Shown here: positions 1-7,401 of the stretch, piece by piece | Position numbering within the stretch: the first letter of the stretch is position 1 | How the letters are laid out: every line of letters starts with the position of its first letter | DNA from: JALFST01 sp022779285 | GTDB taxonomy: Bacteria > Bacillota > Clostridia > Tissierellales > Peptoniphilaceae | Direction: 5' to 3' (one strand) | NCBI GenBank assembly: GCA_050313895.1 | Contig: JBNPMI010000001.1 | DNA length: 64,000 bases | Program-made: the position numbers and the translations under genes | Notes under the pieces: generated by a model | The model's database searches: none | What the model was told of the DNA's origin: nothing | Seen by the model: the letters and a program-made list of their open reading frames with translations, nothing else

Positions 1-982
1 GTTGCACCTCGCTCATTACCTCTCGATAATGCATTCGCATCGGACCGATGGTGCCGATATAACCGACCAGTCCCGGTTTGACACGATACGGCACGGAGAT
101 CAGCGAATATTGTTTTAAATAGTCAATGGGATTTTCCTTCCCGATAAAAACATGGATCAGCTGCTGCTCATCCTGATCTGACAGAAACTCCAAAAAATGA
201 GGATCCTTCTGCAGCTGACTCGTGAAAGCGAACGCATCCTCCATGCTGTCCTGCTCGGTAATGCGAAAGAGACGATTGAGGCCTCTCAGCAGCAAACGCG
301 GCTCCATGCTTTTTTCGATCTGCTCACGAAGCACCGGCGTAAGCTCGCTCATGGCATTTCCGGGCGTATATTCGTGCATGAGCTGTTGACCCTCAAAAAA
401 TCCCAAAATGGATGTCAACGGTTTTCCTTCAAATAACTCCTGCAGGATATCTCCTGCTCGTTCCAATCTTTCCGGTCGATACTCCATGGACAGTCGAACC
501 AGCTGTGTCTGAACGAACTTGGTATCAAACACCGTGACCACCAGGATTTCTCGTCCCGAAACCGGAATCAGCCGCACCTTGGAAAGCACATCGTTCTGTC
601 GAGCCGGAATCACCGCGAATGCCACGCAATCAGTAATCTCGCTCAGAATCGTGAGCGCCGCATCCAGCAGATGACTCGGATCCTGCGATTGATGGATCAG
701 ACTCTGTCTTCCCAAAGCCAATACGGTATCGGATCGAAATCCTCGATCCAAAAGCTCATTCACATACCAACGATACGCCTTTACGGAAGGAATTCTCCCG
801 GACGAGGTATGCGACTTCATAAGATAGCCATCATGCTCCAAATCACTCATTTCATTTCGTATGGTCGCCGCAGAGATATCCATCTGATAATCCCTCTGCA
901 ATGTACGAGAGCCTATGGGCTTTCCTTCATGAATATAGGAGCGGAGAATGGCGCCGAGGATAAATAGCTTTCTGTCGTCCAT
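1..982 (-). CDS. hrcA: HrcA heat-inducible transcription repressor (3' end off the window)
   Basis: Repressor of class I heat-shock operons; binds CIRCE DNA and is kept active by GroE. The leftward frame from the ATG at 982 opens with MDDRKLFILGAILRSYI, then a winged-helix segment containing ISAATIRNEMSDLE and the family phrase SHTSSGRIPS. The last readable residues (PGLVGYIGTIGPMRMHY) match the conserved C-terminal part, so about 327 residues are present and only a short tail is missing. The start has AGAGGAGACGGT before ATG. It is preceded by its own sigma-A promoter and a CIRCE operator, implying autoregulation. In Firmicutes hrcA usually leads grpE-dnaK-dnaJ, which would lie beyond the left edge. 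Confidence 0.95.
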   Translation of the reverse strand, partial: MDDRKLFILGAILRSYIHEGKPIGSRTLQRDYQMDISAATIRNEMSDLEHDGYLMKSHTSSGRIPSVKAYRWYVNELLDRGFRSDTVLALGRQSLIHQSQDPSHLLDAALTILSEITDCVAFAVIPARQNDVLSKVRLIPVSGREILVVTVFDTKFVQTQLVRLSMEYRPERLERAGDILQELFEGKPLTSILGFFEGQQLMHEYTPGNAMSELTPVLREQIEKSMEPRLLLRGLNRLFRITEQDSMEDAFAFTSQLQKDPHFLEFLSDQDEQQLIHVFIGKENPIDYLKQYSLISVPYRVKPGLVGYIGTIGPMRMHYREVMSEVQ

Positions 983-1002
983 ACCGTCTCCTCTCTTCTC
1001 TG

Positions 1003-1029
1003 TTATCACTCTATCTCTTTGAGTGCTAA
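1003..1029 (-). promoter_or_regulatory. CIRCE operator
   Basis: TTATCACTC, a 9-base spacer, then GAGTGCTAA. This is the CIRCE inverted repeat (TTAGCACTC-N9-GAGTGCTAA) with one changed base in one arm. It lies between the hrcA promoter and the hrcA start, so HrcA binding would block its own operon. Confidence 0.93.
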
Positions 1030-1033
1030 CATA

Positions 1034-1062
1034 ATATTACTCGCCTTATCGCTCGTTGTCAA
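1034..1062 (-). promoter_or_regulatory. sigma-A promoter of hrcA
   Basis: On the minus strand TTGACA (1062-1057), a 17-base spacer and TAATAT (1039-1034), directly upstream of the CIRCE element. Confidence 0.85.
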
Positions 1063-1085
1063 CTTTTTTCACAAAAATTTCTTCC

Positions 1086-1114
1086 AATAAAAAACCGGCT
1101 CCAAATGGAGCCGG
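1086..1114 (-). terminator. terminator of the 2-oxoacid oxidoreductase/CoA-transferase operon
   Basis: Perfect 8-bp stem CCGGCTCC/GGAGCCGG with a 4-base loop, followed on the minus strand by TTTTTTATT. It lies 50 bases after the CoA-transferase stop and separates that operon from hrcA. Confidence 0.88.
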
Positions 1115-1163
1115 CCTCTGACACATTGTTTTCTTGAACTCTTTGTTTGAGCTCTTTCCAATT

Positions 1164-2516
1164 TTATCTTCGATTGGACGCTTTCCAAATCCCCATCTTT
1201 TCCGCTTCCTCGATAAGAGACTCTCGAAATTCGGGATGCGCAATTTGAATCAGCAGCTCCGCTCTTTCCCATGTCGATCTTCCTTTGAGATTGACCATAC
1301 CATATTCCGTCGCCACCCAATGCGTTGCCGAACGCGGCGTTGTAACGACTGATCCGGAATCCAAGGCCGGCATAATGCGTGAGACTACTTCTCCTTGCCG
1401 ATTGCGGAATGTGGAATGCAGAGCAATGACGCTCATTCCGTCCTTCGCATGATACGCTCCCCGAACAAAGTCAAGCTGTCCTCCCGTTCCGCTGATCTGC
1501 TTCGATCCGATCGATTCCGCATTGACCTGTCCTGTCAAATCCACCTGAATGGCATTATTAATGGAAACAAATTTTTTCATCCGGCAGATCACAGACGGAT
1601 CGTTGACGAAATCAACAGGTGCCGCCATGAGATCCGGACATTCTCTCATAAAATCATACATTTCCCGGGAGCCCACAGCAATGGAAAAAACCTGCTTTTG
1701 AGGCAGTACGCTCTTATACTTTCCCGTGATCTTGCCTGACCGTGTCATTTCCATCATAGAATCCGCGTATAGCTCTGAATGAATGCCTAAATCCTTGAGA
1801 TCGGATTGTGCGATCAGAGAACCCACTGCATTGGGAACCCCTCCGATTCCCAGCTGCAGGCAGGAACCGTCCGCAATCATGGGCAGGAGCTTCCTTGCAA
1901 TCTGCTCATCCTCCTTGCTCGGCGGCGGTGACATCATGACATCCGGCTCGCTTTCGTGCTCTACAATCGCATCGACTCGCTCTACAGAGATCTCATCTCC
2001 CGGAAGAGACGCTACCTCGGGAAGTCTCGGATTCACTTCAACGATAATGTGCCTTGCTTTTTCGCAAATTGCTTGAATATGAGAGCTGGCAGGTCCGAAA
2101 TGAAAATTGCCCTCGTCGTCCATCGGTGTGACCTGAAGCATCAGCACATCCACCGGATCCAGCTCCCGCCGATAGAGGCCGGGAAGCTCATGATATTGCA
2201 TCGGCACATATTGGACATAGCCCTTGGACTGTGCTTTTCTGGCGAAGGAACCCTCGTGAAAGGAATACCAGATAAAAACATTGCGTCCACAGCGATCATT
2301 GGCCTGAAACACCGCCGGCTCATGCGTGCCGAGAATCGCTCGAATTTTTACATTCTCCAGCTCCTCGGCTCGTGCAGCCAAGGCCTCGTCCAACGCACGA
2401 GGCATATTTAAAGCGAGAGAATAGTCCACCCAATCTCCCGATTTTACAATACGAACCGCTTCCTGCGGAGAGGTCTTCTTTTGCTGATAAAGATTAAAAT
2501 ATCTCATATCTGTCAT
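1164..2516 (-). CDS. acyl-CoA:acetate CoA-transferase (acetyl-CoA hydrolase/transferase family)
   Basis: 450-residue class I CoA-transferase of the Cat1/4-hydroxybutyrate/butyryl-CoA transferase family, which moves CoA between an acyl-CoA and acetate. Visible family marks are LGIGGVPNAVG, the IHSELYADSM segment whose Glu corresponds to the catalytic residue of this family, and the late glycine motif GSKQISGTGGQLDF. I place the start at 2516 (MTDMRYF), where the ATG shares a base with the TAA of the upstream gene (TAATG), indicating translational coupling; a longer frame to 2549 exists but runs into the upstream gene. It is last in the operon with the 2-oxoacid:ferredoxin oxidoreductase, so it probably releases the acid from the acyl-CoA made there. 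The acyl specificity cannot be read from sequence. Confidence 0.88.
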   Translation of the reverse strand: MTDMRYFNLYQQKKTSPQEAVRIVKSGDWVDYSLALNMPRALDEALAARAEELENVKIRAILGTHEPAVFQANDRCGRNVFIWYSFHEGSFARKAQSKGYVQYVPMQYHELPGLYRRELDPVDVLMLQVTPMDDEGNFHFGPASSHIQAICEKARHIIVEVNPRLPEVASLPGDEISVERVDAIVEHESEPDVMMSPPPSKEDEQIARKLLPMIADGSCLQLGIGGVPNAVGSLIAQSDLKDLGIHSELYADSMMEMTRSGKITGKYKSVLPQKQVFSIAVGSREMYDFMRECPDLMAAPVDFVNDPSVICRMKKFVSINNAIQVDLTGQVNAESIGSKQISGTGGQLDFVRGAYHAKDGMSVIALHSTFRNRQGEVVSRIMPALDSGSVVTTPRSATHWVATEYGMVNLKGRSTWERAELLIQIAHPEFRESLIEEAEKMGIWKASNRR

Positions 2517-3007
2517 TACATCGCGGAAAAACGCTGTTCCGCCCACCAATCCTTTTTATAAATCTCATATTGCTCCGTAAGCTCATAGACATGCGTTTTC
2601 TCCCAATCGGCAAGCGATTGATAAATTGTCTTAAGCTCTTCCCGATCCGCATGATCGCGCGCTTTCTCATAAAATGCAACCGAATTCTGTTCCAGCTGAA
2701 TTCCTGTGCTGAGCACGGTCAATGCCATTGTCATCTTGGAAGCGTCAATCCGCTCCCAACGGAAAATGCCCGGTGAAGGTACGGATAATTTTTGAGCATC
2801 CGCATTTTGAGAATCTCCGAGATTCTTTTTCAGATTTTCGAGATAGCGCACATGATACTGCTCCTGATCTGCCAGCTCCAGAAAAATCTCCCGCGTTTCG
2901 CCCTCAAATTGCGTCGCCGCAAGGCGATAAAAATTTTCTCCCTCCACTTCATTGAGAATCGCCTGCTCTATGACCTGAATATCTGTCTCCAGCTTATGAT
3001 TTTCCAT
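2516..3007 (-). CDS. ferritin-like (rubrerythrin-type) diiron protein
   Basis: 163 residues with two repeats of Glu and His ligands typical of the ferritin-like four-helix bundle: EVEGENFYRLAA and ELADQEQYHVRYLE in the first half, IQLEQNSVAFYEKA and LADWEKTHVYELTE in the second. It lacks the C-terminal rubredoxin Cys4 domain of classical rubrerythrin. Known relatives detoxify peroxide or handle iron in anaerobes. It lies between the oxidoreductase gamma subunit and the CoA-transferase, overlapping the latter by one base. It may protect the oxygen-sensitive Fe-S enzyme, but that role is inferred from position only. Confidence 0.8.
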   Translation of the reverse strand: MENHKLETDIQVIEQAILNEVEGENFYRLAATQFEGETREIFLELADQEQYHVRYLENLKKNLGDSQNADAQKLSVPSPGIFRWERIDASKMTMALTVLSTGIQLEQNSVAFYEKARDHADREELKTIYQSLADWEKTHVYELTEQYEIYKKDWWAEQRFSAM

Positions 3008-3039
3008 AAAATCTCCTCTCCGGTTTTTCTGAAAAACCG

Positions 3040-3594
3040 TTATGCCATCGCGTTGTGCTTTGCCGCCTCTTCCCCTGCGTCATAAGCCTTTTCGTTCAGC
3101 GGAAGCAGCTTTCTTTTTCTCTCTCCGTAAATAGAAAGGAAAGAGTCCAAAATGGACTGCTTCGGAAGAAATCCCGTAACGGAAATGAAAGCTCCCAGCA
3201 TGACCATATTGCTCACTTTGGAGTTGCCGAGATTTTGCGCGATTTCGTTAACAGGAATTTTATAAACATGAATATCGCTGCGAGTCGGTTCTCCGTCCAC
3301 CAGGGAGGAGTTGATAAACAGATTGCCTCCCGGAATGAGCGAATGCTCAAACTTGATCAGAGAAGGCATATTCATCACAATCAAATCGGTGGCTTTGGAA
3401 ATATTCGGAGCGCCGATTTCCTCTTCCGAAATCACAACAGCGCAGTTTGCCGATCCGCCGCGCATCTCCGGACCATAAGAAGGCATCCATGTCACGTGTT
3501 TGCCCTCCAGCAGCCCGGCATTCGCCGTAAGCTCGCCCATGACCATGATTCCCTGTCCGCCGAATCCGGACATGATAATTCTTCTGTCTTCCAT
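3040..3594 (-). CDS. vorC: 2-oxoacid:ferredoxin oxidoreductase, gamma subunit
   Basis: 184-residue gamma subunit of a 2-oxoacid:acceptor oxidoreductase. It begins RRIIMSGFGGQGIMVMGE, the usual glycine-rich start, and contains SYGPEMRGGSANCAVV, the conserved segment of this subunit. It is the last of the four subunit genes, one base after the beta gene. The complex oxidatively decarboxylates a 2-oxoacid to acyl-CoA while reducing ferredoxin. The substrate (branched-chain 2-oxoacid or 2-oxoglutarate) is not certain, so the Vor symbol is provisional. Confidence 0.88.
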   Translation of the reverse strand: MEDRRIIMSGFGGQGIMVMGELTANAGLLEGKHVTWMPSYGPEMRGGSANCAVVISEEEIGAPNISKATDLIVMNMPSLIKFEHSLIPGGNLFINSSLVDGEPTRSDIHVYKIPVNEIAQNLGNSKVSNMVMLGAFISVTGFLPKQSILDSFLSIYGERKRKLLPLNEKAYDAGEEAAKHNAMA

Positions 3595-3595
3595 G

Positions 3596-4336
3596 CTAGT
3601 CCTCCTTTTTGAACACGCCGAGAGGATAGTACGGGATCATGTTTTCTTTGAGCCACGCCAGCGCCTCAGTCGGTGTCAGTCCCCAGTTTGTCGGGCATGT
3701 GGAGAGCACCTCCACGATGCCGAATCCCTTTCCTTCAATTTGATAGCGGAAGCACTCCTGAATTGCTTTCTTTGCCTGGCGAATATGCCCCGGACTATCC
3801 ACAGCTACACGCGCCACATATTTTGCACCGTCAATCGTAGACAGCAGTTCGCTCATGCGCAGCGGTTTTCCGCACCAAGCTTCATCACGTCCATAAGGAG
3901 ATGTCGTCGTTTTTTGCCCTACGAGCGATGTCGGGGCCATCTGGCCTCCCGTCATGCCGTAAATGCAGTTGTTGATAAATATTGTTGAAATTTTTTCCGA
4001 ACGATGCGCTGCATGGACAATCTCAGCCGTTCCGATGGACGCAAGATCTCCATCGCCCTGATACGTGAAAACAAACTGATCAGGACGTACGCGCTTTACG
4101 CCGGTAGCAACCGCCGGAGCTCGTCCATGAGCCGCCTCAAAAGTATCGCAGTTGATGTATTTATACATGAGTACTGAACAGCCTACGGGAGCGATCGCAA
4201 TCGCGCGGTCGAGCACTCCCAGCTCTACAAGGCTTTCCGCCACTAATTTATGAACCACACCATGCGTACAGCCGGGGCAATAGTGCGTAAGCGCATCTGT
4301 CAAACCTTCTGATTTTTTATAAATTACCTCCGCCAT
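3596..4336 (-). CDS. vorA: 2-oxoacid:ferredoxin oxidoreductase, beta (thiamine diphosphate) subunit
   Basis: 246 residues. The thiamine-diphosphate/Mg motif is visible as GDGDLASIG followed about 27 residues later by NN (IFINNCIYGMTGGQ). The N-terminal CPGCTHGVVHKL matches the beta subunits of Kor/Vor enzymes. It pairs with the alpha subunit encoded one base upstream to form the catalytic site. Length is normal for the family. Confidence 0.9.
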   Translation of the reverse strand: MAEVIYKKSEGLTDALTHYCPGCTHGVVHKLVAESLVELGVLDRAIAIAPVGCSVLMYKYINCDTFEAAHGRAPAVATGVKRVRPDQFVFTYQGDGDLASIGTAEIVHAAHRSEKISTIFINNCIYGMTGGQMAPTSLVGQKTTTSPYGRDEAWCGKPLRMSELLSTIDGAKYVARVAVDSPGHIRQAKKAIQECFRYQIEGKGFGIVEVLSTCPTNWGLTPTEALAWLKENMIPYYPLGVFKKED

Positions 4337-4337
4337 C

Positions 4338-5396
4338 TTACGCCTCCAAAATCTTCAAACAAGCGTCAACAATTTCTTCTGTCGCCGGAATCATACCGCC
4401 CTGGCGGCCATAAAAATGAACCTTTTGTCTGCCGTCTACAGCGATACGCACATCGTCGATCATCTGTCCCTGGTTCATCTCGACGACAAGCACATCCCGA
4501 ACTCCCTCCGGAATCTTGCGGAAGGAATCATCAGGAAACGGCCAAAGTGTGATCGGACGAATCAAGCCGACCTTGTGTCCTTTTTGCTCCAGCTCGTGGA
4601 TCGCGCTCTTGCAGATACGCGATACCGTACCGAATGCGGAAAGCACAAGCTCGCAATCCTCCAGATGGTACTCTTCAACGCGCACTTCCTCTTGCCGCAT
4701 TTTTGCATATTTCTCCATCAGGTGACGATTGTGTTCCTCCAGCTCCTCAGCAGCTAAATAAAGAGAGTTAATGCAGTTGTTGTAGCCTCGTTTGCTGTGC
4801 TCGCCATTGGAAGCCCATTCTCTCTTCGGAGTCGATTTCTCTTCATATTTGTCGAAGTCCACAGGCTCCATCATCTGACCCAGCATTCCGTCTCCGCAAA
4901 TCAATACCGGATTCCGATATTTTTCCGCAACATCAAATGCCGAATAGATCAAATCAACCATTTCCTGTACCGATGCAGGCGCATAGGTGAGCGTACGATA
5001 GTCTCCGTTTCCGCCTCCTCTGGTAGCTACAAAATAATCAGTTTGAGATGGTTGAATGGACCCCAGACCCGGACCTCCGCGCATCATGTCTACGATCAGA
5101 CACGGAAGCTCCGCTCCCGCTATGTAAGAGATGCCTTCCTGTTTCAGGGCAATTCCCGGGGAAGAAGAAGATGTCATCGCTCTTGCACCGGCTCCCGATG
5201 CACCATAGACCATGTTAATCGCGGCAATTTCCGATTCCGCTTGTAAAAAACAACGTCCTTTTTTAGGCATCTCACGTGCCATATACTCAGAAACTTCACT
5301 TTGAGGGGTAATGGGATATCCGAAATAATGGGTGCAGCCTCCTAAAATTGCCGCCGCCGCAACGGCTTCATTCCCCTTCATTAAATGCAATGTCAT
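4338..5396 (-). CDS. vorB: 2-oxoacid:ferredoxin oxidoreductase, alpha subunit (VorB-like)
   Basis: 352 residues, the length typical of subunits annotated as 3-methyl-2-oxobutanoate dehydrogenase VorB rather than the longer KorA. It contains the pyrimidine-binding domain (FGYPITPQSEVSEYM, then SSSPGIALKQEGISY) and the C-terminal domain II (HLEDCELVLSAFGTVSRI). It follows the ferredoxin subunit by 9 bases and precedes the beta subunit by one base. Substrate assignment to branched-chain 2-oxoacids is an inference from length and gene order (ferredoxin, alpha, beta, gamma). Confidence 0.88.
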   Translation of the reverse strand: MTLHLMKGNEAVAAAAILGGCTHYFGYPITPQSEVSEYMAREMPKKGRCFLQAESEIAAINMVYGASGAGARAMTSSSSPGIALKQEGISYIAGAELPCLIVDMMRGGPGLGSIQPSQTDYFVATRGGGNGDYRTLTYAPASVQEMVDLIYSAFDVAEKYRNPVLICGDGMLGQMMEPVDFDKYEEKSTPKREWASNGEHSKRGYNNCINSLYLAAEELEEHNRHLMEKYAKMRQEEVRVEEYHLEDCELVLSAFGTVSRICKSAIHELEQKGHKVGLIRPITLWPFPDDSFRKIPEGVRDVLVVEMNQGQMIDDVRIAVDGRQKVHFYGRQGGMIPATEEIVDACLKILEA

Positions 5397-5405
5397 AGCT
5401 CCCTC

Positions 5406-5624
5406 CTACAGTTTGTACACAGTGATACAGGAATCCGGACATGTGATCGCACAGTTCGCACATGCAATACAGTCATCAGGATGTACGGGAGTTGCCGGAT
5501 TGTAGCCCCTCTTATTAATGACCCGTGCATCTAATGCCAGCACTTCCTTCGGACATACATGAACGCATAGTCCACAGCCCTTGCAGGTGTCTTGATCAAT
5601 CTCTACCCTGCCTTGATTTGCCAT
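5406..5624 (-). CDS. vorD: 2-oxoacid:ferredoxin oxidoreductase, ferredoxin-like delta subunit
   Basis: 72 residues with two complete [4Fe-4S] motifs: CKGCGLCVHVCP and CIACANCAITCP. It carries electrons from the thiamine site to soluble ferredoxin. It is the first of the four oxidoreductase genes, 52 bases downstream of the P-loop ATPase gene. Confidence 0.9.
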   Translation of the reverse strand: MANQGRVEIDQDTCKGCGLCVHVCPKEVLALDARVINKRGYNPATPVHPDDCIACANCAITCPDSCITVYKL

Positions 5625-5676
5625 ATTTTCCTCCTTTACCTTTACTTCCTCCGTTCTATCACGGTTGCTGCCATTT

Positions 5677-6354
5677 TTAACTCATCCAATCGGACCGAAA
5701 TAGCAGATCCATCGAAAGAATCCTGCCCGGCATTCCTTTTTTCTGCAGGGCCGGCACTAAATGAGACAGACACGCGCTTCCCCAAATTGGAATTCCGGTT
5801 TCTTTGGAAACGCATTGCACCAGCTCATAGCCGCGCAACAGATCCTCAACGCTTGTCTCCTTTAACATATTTGTCGTGTTGACAAGCTGTGTAACGCGGA
5901 TTCTCCCCTTCATCTCTATTCCTTCCAAAAAACGGATCACCTGCTCTGCGGTTTCCGTTTCCGGACGATTGGCATTAATCACAAGAAATGTATCATAGCT
6001 CCCCTCTTGAAAATAAGGAGCATATCTTCCTAAGGCGCGCGCCCCCGAAGGGTTGCCCCCGACATCCACAACCGCCCATGTATCCGGATTTTCCAGCGGC
6101 GCATAAATTCCTGCATCAAGTGCGGGGATATCCAGGGTATCATTGCGCACGGACGAGGAATACAGCTGAATTCCCTTTTCCTTCAGCAGCGCTTCCTGTT
6201 CTCGGAGTCTGAAATAAACATTAATAATATCCAAATCCACCGCTGCAACATCTTCATGTATTTTACGAAGCTCCAGCGCAAGGTGAATGGAAAATTCCGT
6301 TTTTCCGCTTCCAAAGTGTCCAACAACAAAATTTTTCTTCTTCCATTCCGTCAT
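5677..6354 (-). CDS. ParA/MinD-like P-loop ATP-binding protein
   Basis: 225 residues with a Walker A motif near the N terminus (VGHFGSGKTEFS), an aspartate-rich second strand (VAAVDLDIINVYF) and a Walker-B-like VVDVGGNPSGA. It is the first gene of the operon, ahead of the ferredoxin-type subunit. Similar ATPases accompany Vor/Kor operons in Clostridia, which suggests a role in assembling or delivering Fe-S clusters or cofactors to the complex. That function is inferred; the family is not characterised to my knowledge. Confidence 0.75.
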   Translation of the reverse strand: MTEWKKKNFVVGHFGSGKTEFSIHLALELRKIHEDVAAVDLDIINVYFRLREQEALLKEKGIQLYSSSVRNDTLDIPALDAGIYAPLENPDTWAVVDVGGNPSGARALGRYAPYFQEGSYDTFLVINANRPETETAEQVIRFLEGIEMKGRIRVTQLVNTTNMLKETSVEDLLRGYELVQCVSKETGIPIWGSACLSHLVPALQKKGMPGRILSMDLLFRSDWMS

Positions 6355-6372
6355 GAAATGATCCTTCCTCAG

Positions 6373-6462
6373 TTAGAAACGATTTTGATTCGTAGAGCTT
6401 TGAATAGTGCTCTTCAAAAAAGTTAGGAAAACGTTATTTACATTTTGCTGTTCCAAATTCAT
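6373..6462 (-). CDS. candidate 29-residue leader ORF
   Basis: An ATG at 6462 opens a 29-codon frame (MNLEQQNVNNVFLTFLKST...) ending in TAA at 6375-6373, wholly between the operon promoter (6491-6519) and the P-loop ATPase gene. The sequence ahead of the ATG (AAGGGAAACAAAAAA) is a weak ribosome site. It could be a translated leader peptide or chance; no family was recognised. Confidence 0.3.
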   Translation of the reverse strand: MNLEQQNVNNVFLTFLKSTIQSSTNQNRF

Positions 6463-6490
6463 TTTTTTGTTTCCCTTTTTTATGACTAAT

Positions 6491-6519
6491 AATCTATCCC
6501 AATAAAAAATCTTTGTCAA
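6491..6519 (-). promoter_or_regulatory. sigma-A promoter of the 2-oxoacid oxidoreductase operon
   Basis: Minus strand TTGACA (6519-6514), 17-base spacer, TAGATT (6496-6491). The transcript would carry about 130 bases of leader before the P-loop ATPase gene. Confidence 0.75.
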
Positions 6520-6577
6520 TAAAAATAATGTTAATGCGGATAAACTCACGTTGTCAGAAAAAAATATTAAACAAAGT

Positions 6578-6605
6578 TTGCAAATTTTTTTTTTTGCGGT
6601 AGAAT
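6578..6605 (+). promoter_or_regulatory. probable sigma-A promoter of the cstA unit
   Basis: TTGCAA (6578-6583), 16-base T-rich spacer, TAGAAT (6600-6605). It is divergent from the promoter at 6491-6519. The stretch between the two is AT-rich with no operator I can name. Confidence 0.6.
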
Positions 6606-6689
6606 AAATTTGAGAAAAAGAAATGAATTGAACAAAATATAGGAAAACGTGTTCTGTACAAATTCGTTTTTAAGGAGGAATCAGAAGAT

Positions 6690-6803
6690 ATGGTAGGCTT
6701 TCCGGCTTTTGGAAAATTCTTCAAATTCGTCCAAGAAAAAAATGTTCAAAGAAAGGAGGTATGTAATGACAACTTTGAGAGCCGAAATGACGAAGGAAGA
6801 TAG
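6690..6803 (+). CDS. candidate 37-residue leader ORF overlapping the next gene
   Basis: An ATG at 6690 is preceded by AAGGAGG (6672-6678) at 11 bases. It opens 37 codons (MVGFPAFGKFFKFVQEK...) ending in TAG at 6801-6803, 38 bases inside the next gene in another frame. The gene's own AAAGGAGG lies within this ORF, so translation of one may affect the other. No homology recognised. Confidence 0.35.
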   Translation: MVGFPAFGKFFKFVQEKNVQRKEVCNDNFESRNDEGR

Positions 6804-7371
6804 CACTTTTTTACCCCTGAGCGATGAGGATGTTGTATCCTCCGGGTACGGATTTCCGGAAGAGGATGCACGGCGGCAGTATTCTTCTATGGTTCAGAAT
6901 CGCCTGAATGCTTACTGCAATATCGAAGAAAATGTGAAAATCAACAATCTCGATCTCAGCTTCTTCGCAACGATGATGAGACATAATGAGCGGTATTTTC
7001 TGACAAAAAAGAATACTCTGTATGCCTATAATGAGTTTGAATATTTTTTGCTTCTGCAAAAAGACTCCGCTTCTCTTGAGGAAATCAAGCGCATCGTGGA
7101 GCAATTCGAAGCTCTTGCCGATGATCATGTGAAACCCGACGATCAGCATAAATCAAGCGATTATTGTCTGATCATTCAAGTGCCTCGTATTGACTCTGAT
7201 GTTGAGCGATACATAAAGCGCTACAAACGTCGAAAAGCCCTCAAATGGAGTTTACAAGGCTATCTCTCTACACGGCTGATCCTTGTAGAGGGGAATGGTG
7301 AGCGAGCTGTTTTTTCTCGCGAGCTGTCCCCGAAGACCTACCGCTTTGTATTAATGAACCCGGGAAATTAA
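6766..7371 (+). CDS. protein of unknown function upstream of cstA
   Basis: 201 residues, not recognised. I start it at 6766 (MTTLRAEMTKEDSTF) because AAAGGAGG lies 7 bases before this ATG; a longer open frame back to 6709 lacks a ribosome site. It has no signal peptide, membrane helix or nucleotide-binding motif. The middle is acidic and aromatic-rich (AYNEFEYFLLLQKDSASLEE), the C-terminal part basic (ERYIKRYKRRKALKWSL). It is followed after 30 bases by cstA, so the two are probably co-transcribed and functionally linked. Confidence 0.75.
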   Translation: MTTLRAEMTKEDSTFLPLSDEDVVSSGYGFPEEDARRQYSSMVQNRLNAYCNIEENVKINNLDLSFFATMMRHNERYFLTKKNTLYAYNEFEYFLLLQKDSASLEEIKRIVEQFEALADDHVKPDDQHKSSDYCLIIQVPRIDSDVERYIKRYKRRKALKWSLQGYLSTRLILVEGNGERAVFSRELSPKTYRFVLMNPGN

Positions 7372-7401
7372 CGTTATACATTATTTATTTGGAGGCATCA
7401 T

